DNA of 64,000 nt. Origin: Sphingopyxis sp. YR583 (GTDB lineage Bacteria > Pseudomonadota > Alphaproteobacteria > Sphingomonadales > Sphingomonadaceae). The notes beneath the pieces are model-generated. The model was not told the origin of the DNA, ran no database searches, and saw only the letters and a program-made list of their open reading frames with translations. A program made the position numbers and the translations under genes. The stretch covers positions 1,798,001 to 1,862,000 of the forward strand of contig NZ_FNWK01000001.1 of assembly GCF_900108295.1 (NCBI RefSeq), in the 5' to 3' direction. Of the stretch, positions 1 to 8,491 are shown piece after piece. Numbering within the stretch: position 1 is the stretch's first letter; the number at the start of each line of letters is the position of its first letter.

Positions 1-349
1 CCTCTAGCAGTTCGGCCAGCCCTTCGCCGCTGTTTGCGGCGACGGCATCGTCAAGCTTGCGGCGCATGCTGCGATAGACGCGCGATAGTGCCGTCGCGAC
101 GTCGCCGCCCTTGTCGCGGTCGAGATTGACGTCGAGGCCGATCAGGATCGCGCGCGCGCGATGCGCGGGCTCGGTCGCCGAAATGCGTTGTCCCTGCCGA
201 ACCATGGCTCCCAGAACGCCGACAGCGGTTTCGAGCTCGTCATAGAGCATGGTAACCAGCTCGACGGGATCGGCCGCTGCGGCGCGGCTTTCATTCTGCA
301 ATCGGCGATACAGCCCGGTTGCCCGGACGGTCGAGGCGGTAGCGGTCAC
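1..349 (-). CDS. fliS: Flagellar export chaperone FliS (3' part cut by window edge)
   Basis: FliS binds the C-terminus of flagellin in the cytoplasm and keeps it unfolded until export. The frame opens with GTG at 349-347, after a GGGGA ribosome site, 25 bases beyond the fliD stop; a TTG at 364 is a weaker alternative. About 116 codons are visible and the end lies outside the window. The helical stretch DPVELVTMLYDELETAVGVL near residues 27-46 resembles the FliS core (L-x-x-M-L-Y-D). The place after fliD is the usual one (fliD-fliS). The gene is easy to miss because of the GTG start and the missing stop. Confidence is good from motif plus context. Confidence 0.8.
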   Translation of the reverse strand, partial: MTATASTVRATGLYRRLQNESRAAAADPVELVTMLYDELETAVGVLGAMVRQGQRISATEPAHRARAILIGLDVNLDRDKGGDVATALSRVYRSMRRKLDDAVAANSGEGLAELLE

Positions 350-374
350 GGCGGTGGTCCCCAAGCTCTAGCTA

Positions 375-1742
375 TTAGTCGTTACCCTGGTTCGACCAGA
401 GCTTGATCTGTTGTTCGAGGTAGCTTTGCGTTGCCTTGAACGACGCGAGGCGAGCCTCGAGCGAGCCATATTGCTTCTCGAGCCGCTTCTTGTACGCCTC
501 TTCGCGCTCCTCGATCTTCTCGAGCTGTTCGGCGAGATTTTCCTTCTTCTCGGTCAGCGACTTCGAAACGCGCTCGATCGCGCCGTTCACGCCAACCGCC
601 TTGTCGCGGATCGCGTCGAGCGCAAAGGCGATGCCGGGATCGCTCTGCTCGGTATGCGTCGCGTCGCGTCGCGGATTGAAGAGCGCCTCAACCGCGCCGG
701 CATCGGACGCGAGCACCTTGTCGAGCTTGGCGTTATCGACCGCCAGAAGGCCGTCCTTGGTCGACGTGATGCCGATATCGGATAGTTTGTTGATGCTGCC
801 GTGGCTCGAAATGACTTTGTGCAGGAGCCCGGACAGTTCGCGCTCGAGCTCGCGAAGTGAGGTGGTCGGCCCCGACATGCTCGATGCCGCGACAAGGCTC
901 TTCTTGAGTTGATTATACACTGCGACGAAATCGCCGACGGTTTGCTTGATCATGTCGAGCGGACGGCTCGCGCCGATATCGACGGGCTGTCCGGGGGCCG
1001 CCTTCTTGAGCGTCAGCGACATACCGGGAACGACGTCGTCGATGATGTTGGTCGCACGGCTGAATGCGACGCCATCGATCGTGAATTCGGCGTTTGCCGC
1101 ACTCTGTCCGACCGTCATTCCGCTGGTGGAGAAAGATGAAAGTCCGGGATCTGCGCCCGCGTCGGCGCTGAACGTGAAAGCGCCGGCCTCGCCCGTCGGG
1201 CCTTTCAGGATCAGCCGATGGCCGCCTTCGTCGGCGATGATCGACGCGGTTACACCGGCGCCGCTGGTATTGATCGCATTCGCAAGTCCGTCGAGGCTGT
1301 TGTTCGTTGCGCCGATGGTAATCGTCTTGGCGACGCCGCCGACAGTCAGTGTCATCGTACCCGTGCCGATTGCGGCGGTGCGGTCGGCGACGACGCCCGA
1401 ATAGTTGGTTTGCGCGCGCGCGAGCTGGTTCACGACGACGGTCGCGGCAAAGCTGTCGGCCGAAAGGCCGGCGCGGCTGGTCGCACCGAGCACGCTTTCG
1501 TCGGAAACCGTCGGCGTGCTGCGCAGTGTTCCGTCGCTCACCATCTGGCCGAGGGAATCGGCAAAGCCATCAAGATCGGATCGCGCCTGCGCCAGCGCAC
1601 TGATCCGCGTCTGGTTCTTTTGCGTCAAATCCGCCATTTGCTTGATCTTGGGATCACGCGATGCGTTCGACAGGTCGGTGACGAGCTGTTTGATGTCGAT
1701 ACCCGACCCGAAGCCGAGGCTGTTTGCGATTGAGCTGACCAT
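375..1742 (-). CDS. fliD: Flagellar filament cap protein FliD (hook-associated protein 2)
   Basis: FliD forms the cap at the filament tip and helps exported flagellin fold there. The 455-residue protein starts with SSIANSLGFGSGIDIKQLV, the conserved FliD N-terminal segment, which is a disordered and helical export and assembly region. It ends in a long coiled coil (about residues 390-450, rich in E, K, L and Q), as expected for the FliD C-terminal domain. The middle carries the beta-rich variable domains. ATG at 1742 has an AAGGA site. It follows flhB by 44 bases, the longest gap within the flagellar block, so an extra internal promoter is possible, but I see no clear one. Confidence 0.95.
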   Translation of the reverse strand: MVSSIANSLGFGSGIDIKQLVTDLSNASRDPKIKQMADLTQKNQTRISALAQARSDLDGFADSLGQMVSDGTLRSTPTVSDESVLGATSRAGLSADSFAATVVVNQLARAQTNYSGVVADRTAAIGTGTMTLTVGGVAKTITIGATNNSLDGLANAINTSGAGVTASIIADEGGHRLILKGPTGEAGAFTFSADAGADPGLSSFSTSGMTVGQSAANAEFTIDGVAFSRATNIIDDVVPGMSLTLKKAAPGQPVDIGASRPLDMIKQTVGDFVAVYNQLKKSLVAASSMSGPTTSLRELERELSGLLHKVISSHGSINKLSDIGITSTKDGLLAVDNAKLDKVLASDAGAVEALFNPRRDATHTEQSDPGIAFALDAIRDKAVGVNGAIERVSKSLTEKKENLAEQLEKIEEREEAYKKRLEKQYGSLEARLASFKATQSYLEQQIKLWSNQGND

Positions 1743-1786
1743 GGCAAATATCCTTCGAACCCCTTAACGGCGGCCCGCGGACAAGA

Positions 1787-2926
1787 TTAAGCCTGTCGGC
1801 GACCCTCCGGATCAAAACGATGCGAGGGCGGAACGTCGACGGAAGGCTGGGCGGTCCCTTCGGCCGCCGCGCGCTCAAGCTGGAAGACGAAGGCGAGCAC
1901 GGTGGCGACCGCGACGAACAATTCCTCTGGAATCGTCCGTCCCGCGCGCGCGGTGAAATAGATGGCGCGGGTGAGCTGCGGATATTCGAGCATCGGCACG
2001 CTGGCGGCGCGGGCAAGCTCGCGGATCGACATCGCGACATCGCCGCGCCCGCGCGCGACGACGACCGGCGCCGCATCGGTCCCCGGGCGATAACGCAGCG
2101 CGACCGAAAAATGGGTCGGGTTGGTCAGGACGACGGTCGCCTCCGACACCGCCTTGCGCGCTGACCCGCTCAAAATCTCATGCGCGCGCTGGCGCTGTGC
2201 CTGCTTCAGTTCGGGCGCGCCGTCCGATTGGCGCATTTCCTCCTTGATCTCCTGCTTGCTCATCATCAGCCGCTTGTTGCGCTGGAACCATTGCACCGGG
2301 ACGTCGATCAGCGCGATGATCACCAGTCCGCCGGCGAGCGTCAGCATCGCATGGCCGATTTCCTTTCCGGCGAGGCCGATAGCGGCGAGCAGGTCGGTCG
2401 ATGCCATCGTCATAATCGCGGGCAGGCTTTTCAGGACGAGCCAGTAACCGATCGTGCCGAGCAGCAGGACTTTCGCCAACGCCTTGCCGAGCTCTGTGAC
2501 GCCCTGCATCCCGAACATGCGTTTCAGGCCGCTCATCGGGTTCATTCTGTTGCCCTTGAACTGCAACGCCTTGCCGCGCCAGCCCATCGAGCCGAGCATC
2601 GCCGGACCCGCGATTGCGGCGCCGAGCGCGAGCGCAAACAGGCTGGCAAGCGGCAGCAGAATCTCGACCCCGTTTCGCATCAGCGCCTCTCCGGGCGCGA
2701 AATCGGCGACATCGGCGGCGGTCAGGGTCAGCCCGCGGCGAACAAGATCGCTTGCCGACTGGACGAACCAGCCGCCCGCGGCGACGATCCAGCCCGCGGC
2801 AGCAAGCATCATCAGCGCCGTTGCCAGCTCGCGCGACATGAGGACATCGCCTTCGCGCGCCGAATCGGCGAGTTTCTTCGCCGTCGGCTGTTCGGTCTTC
2901 TGGTCCTTGTCGCTGCCTTCGGCCAT
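1787..2926 (-). CDS. flhB: Flagellar type III export switch protein FlhB
   Basis: FlhB is an inner-membrane part of the export gate and switches substrate class from rod/hook to filament. It has 379 residues. The N-terminal half has hydrophobic segments near residues 33-55, 90-110, 145-165 and 190-210. The cytoplasmic half carries the autocleavage motif NPTH at residues 269-272, in the context TNPTHFSVALRY. The length and motif position match the E. coli protein. It lies 3 bases after fliR. In many bacteria flhB pairs with flhA, but here it ends the fliP-Q-R run, a layout common in alphaproteobacteria. Confidence 0.97.
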   Translation of the reverse strand: MAEGSDKDQKTEQPTAKKLADSAREGDVLMSRELATALMMLAAAGWIVAAGGWFVQSASDLVRRGLTLTAADVADFAPGEALMRNGVEILLPLASLFALALGAAIAGPAMLGSMGWRGKALQFKGNRMNPMSGLKRMFGMQGVTELGKALAKVLLLGTIGYWLVLKSLPAIMTMASTDLLAAIGLAGKEIGHAMLTLAGGLVIIALIDVPVQWFQRNKRLMMSKQEIKEEMRQSDGAPELKQAQRQRAHEILSGSARKAVSEATVVLTNPTHFSVALRYRPGTDAAPVVVARGRGDVAMSIRELARAASVPMLEYPQLTRAIYFTARAGRTIPEELFVAVATVLAFVFQLERAAAEGTAQPSVDVPPSHRFDPEGRRQA

Positions 2927-2929
2927 CGG

Positions 2930-3709
2930 TCAGATCCCTGCGACCATGCGTGCCGCGTCGAGCGCGTCGGACAGGATATGCGCGATCGCTTCCGCCATCG
3001 CCGGCGTCGCGACGCCGAGAAGGACGATCCCGGCAAGCAACGTCGCGGGAATGCCGACCGCGAACAGGTTGAGTGCGGGCGCCGAACGACCGATCACGCC
3101 CATGATGATCTGGACGAGGATAAGGACGAAGCCGACGGGCATCGCGATCGTCAGCCCCGCGGCGAACATCAGGCTACCGAAACGGATCGCCCCGCCGAGC
3201 GCATCCCAGGACGGGAAGGCATTGCCGGGCGGCAGCGCGGTGTAGCTGCTCACGACGATGTCGATCAGCACGAGATGGCCGTCGGCGGCGAGGAACAGCG
3301 CGGTGGCCATCATCGACAGGAACTGGCCGATCGCCGAGCTCGAGGCGCCGCTCAGCGGATCGACCATCGACGCGAAGCCGAGCCCCATCGCGTTGCTGAT
3401 CACCTCGCCGGCGAGAAGCGCGGCGGCGAGCCCCATCTGGAGCACGAAGCCGATCGCGAGGCCGATCACGACCTCGCCGATGATGAAGAAAAAGCCCGGA
3501 ACCGATACGATACCCTCGGGCGGCAGCGCCATGCCCGATGCCGCGACAGCGGGTACTCCGACGGCAAGCGCGATGACGAGCCGGAGCTGTATCGGGACGC
3601 TGGATGCGCCGAATACCGGTGCGGCGATGAAGGCGGCGCCGGGGCGGATCATGCCCAGCATCCAAAGCTGGAGCATCGCCTCGATATTCGGGATGTCGGC
3701 GGGATTCAT
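2930..3709 (-). CDS. fliR: Flagellar export gate protein FliR
   Basis: FliR is a polytopic inner-membrane protein that assembles with FliP and FliQ into the helical export gate. The start is ATG 3709 (MNPADIPNIEAMLQLWML), giving 259 residues, the usual length. The open frame continues further upstream, but that part overlaps fliQ and has unrelated composition. Several long hydrophobic segments are visible, with the conserved-type stretch MIRPGAAFIAAPVFG near the N-terminus and a membrane-spanning end (LFAVGIPATLLAGIVLLGVA). It lies between fliQ (gap 4) and flhB (gap 3). Confidence 0.95.
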   Translation of the reverse strand: MNPADIPNIEAMLQLWMLGMIRPGAAFIAAPVFGASSVPIQLRLVIALAVGVPAVAASGMALPPEGIVSVPGFFFIIGEVVIGLAIGFVLQMGLAAALLAGEVISNAMGLGFASMVDPLSGASSSAIGQFLSMMATALFLAADGHLVLIDIVVSSYTALPPGNAFPSWDALGGAIRFGSLMFAAGLTIAMPVGFVLILVQIIMGVIGRSAPALNLFAVGIPATLLAGIVLLGVATPAMAEAIAHILSDALDAARMVAGI

Positions 3710-3713
3710 CGAC

Positions 3714-3983
3714 CTAGCGGACGAGCGCCGGAATTTGCGCGAACAACTCGCGCGTGAAATCGGTGAGCAGGACGAGGATGCTGCCGCCGAAAATCGCGAG
3801 GCAGATCGCGGCAACGATCAGCTTGGGCACGAAAGTCAGCGTCTGCTCGTTGATCGACGTCGCGGCCTGGACCATGCCGAGCAGCACGCCGATGACGAGC
3901 ACCGGCAGCAGCAGCGGGGCCGAGGCGAGGGCAAGTATCCACAGCGATTGCTGCGCGACCCCGATGAAATAGTCGGCCTCCAT
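3714..3983 (-). CDS. fliQ: Flagellar export gate protein FliQ
   Basis: FliQ is the small two-helix membrane subunit of the FliPQR export gate. It has 89 residues, the standard FliQ size. Two hydrophobic helices (about residues 15-40 and 50-75) flank a polar turn containing TSINEQTLTFVPK, a strongly conserved FliQ feature. It lies between fliP and fliR with 4-base gaps on each side, which suggests translational coupling for a complex with fixed stoichiometry. Confidence 0.95.
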   Translation of the reverse strand: MEADYFIGVAQQSLWILALASAPLLLPVLVIGVLLGMVQAATSINEQTLTFVPKLIVAAICLAIFGGSILVLLTDFTRELFAQIPALVR

Positions 3984-3987
3984 CCCG

Positions 3988-4758
3988 CTAACTTACAAAG
4001 GAGGAGGCGAGTGATCCCATCGTCAGCGCCCAGCCATCGACGAGGACGAAGAGCAGGAGCTTGAACGGCATCGATATGATCGTCGGCGACAGCATCATCA
4101 TACCGAGAGACATCAGCGCGGATGCGACGATCAGGTCGATGACGAGGAAGGGCAGGAAGATCAGAAAGCCGATCTGGAACGCCGTCTTGAGTTCGCTGGT
4201 GACGAAGGCGGGAAGCAGGATCGAAAAGGGCACGTCCTTCGGGCTCGCATAGTTCGGCGCCTTGGCAATCTTGGCGAACATCATCAGATCGGTCTTGCGC
4301 GTCTGTTTCATCATAAAGCCATGCAGCGCGGTGCCTGAACGCGAGACCGCTTCACCGATATCGATCTGTTCCTGGCCATAAGGCTCGATCGCGACACGGT
4401 TCACTTCGCTGATCACGGGCTGCATCACAAACAATGAGAGGAAGAGGCTGAGCCCGACCAGCACCTGGTTAGGCGGCGTCTGTTGCAGTCCCAGCGCGTG
4501 GCGCAGGATCGACAGTACGATGATGATGCGCGTGAAGCTCGTCATCATCAGCAGCAGCGACGGCAGCACCGTCAGCAGGCTCATCAGGACGAGGATCTGG
4601 AGCGACAGGCTCAGGGGGCGGCCATCGCCGCCGATTTCGCTGACCGCGCGATTGAGGCCATCGGTGGCCTGCGCCCAGGCCGCGGGTGCGGCGCAGAGCA
4701 GCGCAGCGCCGCCGGCGAGCGCCGCGGCGCGCAACCAGAAGCGGCGATCAGTCCGCAT
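3988..4758 (-). CDS. fliP: Flagellar export gate protein FliP
   Basis: FliP is the core pore-forming subunit of the flagellar export gate. The start is ATG 4758 (MRTDRRFWLRAAALAGG). This gives 256 residues with a cleavable signal peptide ending near AAWAQ, as known for FliP. Diagnostic stretches are MMTSFTRIIIVLSILRHALGLQQTPPNQVL and, near the end, FLPFLVIDLIVASALMSLGM followed by MPFKLLLFVLVDGW. The reading frame is open further upstream but that part is read through fliO. The gene overlaps fliO by 11 bases and is followed by fliQ after 4. Confidence 0.97.
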   Translation of the reverse strand: MRTDRRFWLRAAALAGGAALLCAAPAAWAQATDGLNRAVSEIGGDGRPLSLSLQILVLMSLLTVLPSLLLMMTSFTRIIIVLSILRHALGLQQTPPNQVLVGLSLFLSLFVMQPVISEVNRVAIEPYGQEQIDIGEAVSRSGTALHGFMMKQTRKTDLMMFAKIAKAPNYASPKDVPFSILLPAFVTSELKTAFQIGFLIFLPFLVIDLIVASALMSLGMMMLSPTIISMPFKLLLFVLVDGWALTMGSLASSFVS

Positions 4759-5026
4759 GGAAATCGCCCTGGCTGTCATCGGCGATCCGCGTGATGCCAT
4801 TGCGCGACACCGCGACGAGAATGCGCTGACCCGCGAACTCGACGACCGCGAGTTTCGACCCGGGGCCGAGCGGCAGCACGTCGACCATCTCGACCGCGCG
4901 CGACTTGGTTGCACCGCCAACGAGCGGCACGCCCATCTGGACGCGCTTCCACAGCCACAGGCTGCCCCATGCCATGCCGCCGACCAGCGGCAGCAGGATG
5001 AGCAGGCGGAGGATATATTCGAACAT
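4748..5026 (-). CDS. fliO: Flagellar biosynthesis protein FliO
   Basis: FliO is a small membrane protein that helps FliP assemble. It has 92 residues, with one N-terminal transmembrane helix (about residues 5-26, LRLLILLPLVGGMAWGSLW) and a short cytoplasmic domain. The segment SRAVEMVDVLPLGPGSKLAVVEF matches the FliO pattern of a basic region, then V-D-x-x-x-L-G, then K-L. Sequence conservation in FliO is low, so position between fliN and fliP carries weight. Its start shares one base with the fliN stop, and its end overlaps fliP by 11 bases. Confidence 0.88.
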   Translation of the reverse strand: MFEYILRLLILLPLVGGMAWGSLWLWKRVQMGVPLVGGATKSRAVEMVDVLPLGPGSKLAVVEFAGQRILVAVSRNGITRIADDSQGDFHAD

Positions 5027-5358
5027 CAGCCTCTCCGTTCGAAGCCTTCGAGCCCGCGCGCCGGGGCGACGACTTCGGCGACCTGGATGCCATAGCGGCC
5101 GTCGACGCTGACGATCTCGCCCTTCGCGATGAGCGTTCCGTTCGCATAGATGTCGAGCAGGTCGGTCGCGGCGCGGTCAAGTTCGATCACGCTGCCCTCG
5201 TCGATCGCGAGCAGTTCGGAAAGCGTCATCGAGGTCGATCCGACTTCGACCGATACGCGCAGCGAGACGCCAGCGAGCAGGTCGAAATTGGGCGCGGCGG
5301 CGATGCTCTTGTCGCGCCGGTCGCTGCGCGCCTTCGGGGCGTCGCTGATGTCAGTCAT
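5026..5358 (-). CDS. fliN: Flagellar motor switch protein FliN
   Basis: FliN forms the lower rim of the cytoplasmic C ring and takes part in rotational switching and export. It has 110 residues, with a polar N-terminal tail and one SpoA/FliN domain (about residues 25-100): LLAGVSLRVSVEVGSTSMTL, then LLAIDEGSVIELDR, then DIYANGTLIAKGEIV. This is the classic FliN order. It overlaps fliM by 8 bases upstream and shares one base with fliO downstream. Confidence 0.95.
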   Translation of the reverse strand: MTDISDAPKARSDRRDKSIAAAPNFDLLAGVSLRVSVEVGSTSMTLSELLAIDEGSVIELDRAATDLLDIYANGTLIAKGEIVSVDGRYGIQVAEVVAPARGLEGFERRG

Positions 5359-6298
5359 GGTCGGGTCCTTTTTCGATATGGTCTATCATGATCGCGGCGT
5401 TGCCATTGGCTTCGCCGATGCTGCCGAGTGCGAAGCTGCGACCGGCGACGGTCACCGGCACATGGCGCGGCATGGTGAGCGGGATGATGTCGCCGACTTC
5501 GAGCGCGAGCAATTTGACGAGGCTGATCTCGGGCCGTGCGAGCACCGAGCGTACGGGCATGCGCACATCGCGCAGCGCCTTGTCGAGCGCGCCGGCCCAC
5601 GCCGGGTCGGCGCCGTTCGGCTGCATGTCGGGCAGCAGTTCGTCGCCGGCGATCCCGCGCAGTGCGGCGACCGGATAAGCGCACATGATCGTGCGCCCCT
5701 CGAACGGTGCGCCGCGCAGCGTGAAGCGCTGAACGAACAGTTCGTCATCGGCGCGCACGGCGGCGAGCTTTGCGGGGTCGCCGGTTACGCAGTCGAGTTC
5801 GGGTTCGATCGCCAGCTTGCCGCGCCAAGCGGCGGCGAGCTGCAGTCCGATGTCGCGGCCGAGGCGCGCCGCGAACCGTTCTTCGGCGTCGGTCAGCTCT
5901 TCGCGTTCGGCGGCAAGCTGGCCGCGGCCGCCATAGAAGATGTCGACGAGCTGGAGGAGTAGCGAGCGCGGGCCTGCGAGCAGCACCGGCCCCTTGAGCG
6001 GCGGCGCGTGATAGCGCCAGAAGATCGCGGGGGCGGCCGATGCGCTCCATTCGGCGAAGCTCATCTGCTGCGCGCCGGAGCGTTCGATCTGGAGCGTCGG
6101 CGCGCCGAGTGCGCGGATCAGATCGCGCAAGCTGCGCGCAAACTGGTTTGCCACGCCCTCGAGCGCGGGGAAGGCATAGCCGTCCGCAGCCCTGCGCAGC
6201 AGCAAGGATTCTTTCGTATCCGCGGACGCGGCCGCAACTGCAGGCGCAGGTGCGGCCGGTGCCTTCACGGCTTTGACGGTTTTGGTGCTGGCGGTCAC
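5351..6298 (-). CDS. fliM: Flagellar motor switch protein FliM
   Basis: FliM links FliG to FliN in the C ring and binds phosphorylated CheY. It has 315 residues. The C-terminal part (about residues 240-310) is a SpoA domain, with VRSVLARPEISLVKLLALEVGDIIPL. The middle domain is CheC-like. The first 30 residues are a low-complexity A/P/K-rich linker rather than a clear CheY-binding EIDALL-type motif, so the switch input may be atypical or lie elsewhere. The start is GTG 6298, overlapping the fliL stop by 4 bases. Confidence 0.9.
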   Translation of the reverse strand: MTASTKTVKAVKAPAAPAPAVAAASADTKESLLLRRAADGYAFPALEGVANQFARSLRDLIRALGAPTLQIERSGAQQMSFAEWSASAAPAIFWRYHAPPLKGPVLLAGPRSLLLQLVDIFYGGRGQLAAEREELTDAEERFAARLGRDIGLQLAAAWRGKLAIEPELDCVTGDPAKLAAVRADDELFVQRFTLRGAPFEGRTIMCAYPVAALRGIAGDELLPDMQPNGADPAWAGALDKALRDVRMPVRSVLARPEISLVKLLALEVGDIIPLTMPRHVPVTVAGRSFALGSIGEANGNAAIMIDHIEKGPDHD

Positions 6299-6900
6299 TG
6301 AATCACCAGGCTTGTGAAATAGACATTGTCGATACCCCCGAAACCTTCCTTTTCGCGCAGCACATCGTTGATTGCGGCGGTCAACTGGCGTTGAAGCCGC
6401 TGTTTCCCCTGCGATGTGGAGAGCAGAGCCGGATCCTGTTCGGCGAGCACCATTAGCACGACCGAGCGAATTGGCACGGCCTGCCGTTTGATATTATTGA
6501 TAACCTTGCCGTCGTAGAAGGTCGAAAGGCTGATACCGATCTGCAGGAAGCCCGATCCGTCGGCGAGGTTCGTCGTGAAGGCGTCGGTGATCGGGTAATA
6601 GGTGATCTCATATTTCTTGGGATCCACCTTATATTTGTCGTTGGGAACCGATACCGTGCCGACCTTCGGTGCCGCTTCCTTGCCTTCGCCTTCGGCGGCG
6701 GCTTCGGGCTCGCCTTCGCCGCGCACGACAAGCTTGGGATAATTATCCTCGGGCTTTGCTTCATGCGCCTGCAGAGCGCCGAAATAAATGCCCGCGCCGG
6801 CGCCCGCGCCGATCAGCGCGATCGCGCCGACGCCGATGAACAGCAGTTTCTTGAACTTGCCCTTTTTCTTGGGGGCGCCTTCGACATTATCCTTGGCCAT
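6295..6900 (-). CDS. fliL: Flagellar basal body-associated protein FliL
   Basis: FliL is a single-pass inner-membrane protein whose periplasmic domain rings the stator and stabilises motor function under load. It has 201 residues: a Lys-rich cytoplasmic start (EGAPKKKGKFKKLLF), one transmembrane helix (about residues 17-42), an acidic linker, and the FliL domain with YYPITDAFTTNLADGSGFLQIGISLSTFYD and a C-terminal end VYFTSLVIQ. The TxLVIQ-like ending is typical. It lies 17 bases after fliK. Confidence 0.93.
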   Translation of the reverse strand: MAKDNVEGAPKKKGKFKKLLFIGVGAIALIGAGAGAGIYFGALQAHEAKPEDNYPKLVVRGEGEPEAAAEGEGKEAAPKVGTVSVPNDKYKVDPKKYEITYYPITDAFTTNLADGSGFLQIGISLSTFYDGKVINNIKRQAVPIRSVVLMVLAEQDPALLSTSQGKQRLQRQLTAAINDVLREKEGFGGIDNVYFTSLVIQ

Positions 6901-6917
6901 GATAAGACCCTTTCTGA

Positions 6918-8048
6918 TCAGGCGAAGCGCCCGCGGCGATCCGCGGCGCGCTCTTCGTCGCGCGGTTCGGCGCGTTCGGTTGCGGTTTCGATGAGATGTG
7001 CGGTATCGGGCGCGCCTGCGCGGGCCTGACCTTGGCTTTGCGACTGGCGTCCGGTCTCGCCCGGGGTGCAGGTCACTTCGGCGCCGGTGACGCGCACGCC
7101 CTGCTGGCGCAGTTCGTCGACGAGCCGGCCCTGCGCGGCGGTGACGATCGTCGCGGTCGCTTCATGGTGGGTGTCCATCTTCAGCGATACGCCTTCGTCG
7201 CCCATTTGCATCGCGACGTCGAGGCGGCCGAGATGCTTCGGCATCAGGCGAAAGCTGATATCGCCGCTGTCCGATTTCGTCGCGGCGATATCGCGCGCGA
7301 GCTGGTCGATCCACGCGCCGTCGCTGTCCAGGTCGAGCACGCGTTCGGCGATCTGTACCGGCGCGCTCACGCCGGCGAGCGTGGCGGTGCCCTGCGCGGC
7401 GGGCTGGGTGAAGAGGATCGTCATCGACGGCGCTGCGTCGATCGGCTTGGCAGCCGGCGCCTCGGCACCGGCGATGATCGGTGCGGCGGCGTCGCGCGGA
7501 CGCGCGGCAACAGGAAGTGCGGGCGGGCTCGTGTCGGCCGAAGCCGGCGCAGCATCCACCGGCTTCGCGGGTTTCGCAGCGGCAGGGATTGCTGCCGCGA
7601 CGATCGCGGCCCAATTGGTCGTGGATGCCGTTGCCGCGGACTCGCCGGTCTCCGCCGTGTCCGGCGATGCGGCATCCGCTTCGGCATTGGCCGGACTCGT
7701 CTTGCCCGATGCGGGCGTCGCTCCGGAAATGCTGCCGTTCAGCGCGATAAGAAGGTTCGTGGCCAGTGCCGCCGGATCGGTGTTCGTGGGTTCGGTCTTC
7801 ACGACGGGAGTCTCGACCGCGACGTCGGTTTGCGCGGGGGTTTCGATCTGCGAAGCCATGGCATCGAGAGCCAGCGCGGGATCGATCTTGATCGTCGTGG
7901 CGGCGTTCGCAACCGGAGCAGCGGCGAGAAGCTGGTCGAAACCGCCTTCGCCGCCACCGTCGGGAAGCTGGCCGATATTAGCGAGGAAGGTTGCAAAGCC
8001 CGCGGGCATCGCACCCTGTTGCGCCGGGAGAGAGGGGGCGCTCATCAT
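6918..8048 (-). CDS. fliK: Flagellar hook-length control protein FliK
   Basis: FliK is a secreted ruler that sets hook length and triggers the FlhB switch. Start ATG 8048 overlaps the fliJ stop by 4 bases (a second ATG follows at once at 8045). This gives 376 residues. The first two thirds are Ala/Pro/Thr-rich and poorly conserved, as usual for the ruler part. The C-terminal Flg_hook domain (about residues 255-350) shows DISFRLMPKHLGRLDVAMQM and LVDELRQQGVRVTGAEV, with the conserved L-x-P-x-x-L-G-x-L-x-V core. The frame is open further upstream but only as a shadow of fliJ. Confidence 0.92.
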   Translation of the reverse strand: MMSAPSLPAQQGAMPAGFATFLANIGQLPDGGGEGGFDQLLAAAPVANAATTIKIDPALALDAMASQIETPAQTDVAVETPVVKTEPTNTDPAALATNLLIALNGSISGATPASGKTSPANAEADAASPDTAETGESAATASTTNWAAIVAAAIPAAAKPAKPVDAAPASADTSPPALPVAARPRDAAAPIIAGAEAPAAKPIDAAPSMTILFTQPAAQGTATLAGVSAPVQIAERVLDLDSDGAWIDQLARDIAATKSDSGDISFRLMPKHLGRLDVAMQMGDEGVSLKMDTHHEATATIVTAAQGRLVDELRQQGVRVTGAEVTCTPGETGRQSQSQGQARAGAPDTAHLIETATERAEPRDEERAADRRGRFA

Positions 8049-8491
8049 GCCGCGCCGCCTTCGATCAGGCGCAGGCGCATGCCCGTGCGGGGGCGGTGTG
8101 GGCGGTTGGCGTCGTCGCGGCGTTCCTGTTCGACCTGCGCCGCCTTGCGGCTGCGTTCGTAGAGGCGGACTGCCGATTCTTCCTTGACCATCGCGCTCTG
8201 CGCCAGCGCGCCGGCCTGATCTCGGCGCTCGCTGGCATTGCTCAGCGGTGCGGTCAGGCTTTCCTGCGCGATGTCGAGGCGCATCGCGAGTTCGCCGATC
8301 GTATTGAGCGCGCGGCCGGCGACTGCACCCTTGGCCATCGCGAGGTCGACGCGCAGCGTTTCGAGCCGCTTCGCCAACTCGACGAGGTTCGCGAGTTCGC
8401 CATTGGCGCGCGCCAGATTGGCCTCCGCCATCTGATGTTCGACGGAGCGCACGCGGATGATACGTTTGCGGCGTGCGGTACGGGCGTTCAT
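8045..8491 (-). CDS. fliJ: Flagellar export chaperone/ATPase stalk protein FliJ (family by context)
   Basis: FliJ is the coiled-coil stalk of the export ATPase and an escort for export chaperones. It has 148 residues, almost entirely helical with heptad-like L/A spacing (LARANGELANLVELAKRLETLRVDLAMAKG) and no membrane segment. Its length and position between fliI and fliK match FliJ. Sequence conservation in this family is weak, so position is the main support. It overlaps fliI (4 bases) and fliK (4 bases) with ATGA-type junctions. Confidence 0.8.
   Translation of the reverse strand: MNARTARRKRIIRVRSVEHQMAEANLARANGELANLVELAKRLETLRVDLAMAKGAVAGRALNTIGELAMRLDIAQESLTAPLSNASERRDQAGALAQSAMVKEESAVRLYERSRKAAQVEQERRDDANRPHRPRTGMRLRLIEGGAA

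Noticed and set aside
2180..3757. Long plus-strand open frame of about 525 codons antisense to flhB-fliR
   Set aside because: It lies opposite clear flhB and fliR genes, is full of Arg, His and Gly without domain sequence, and has no ribosome site. It is a GC-rich shadow frame.
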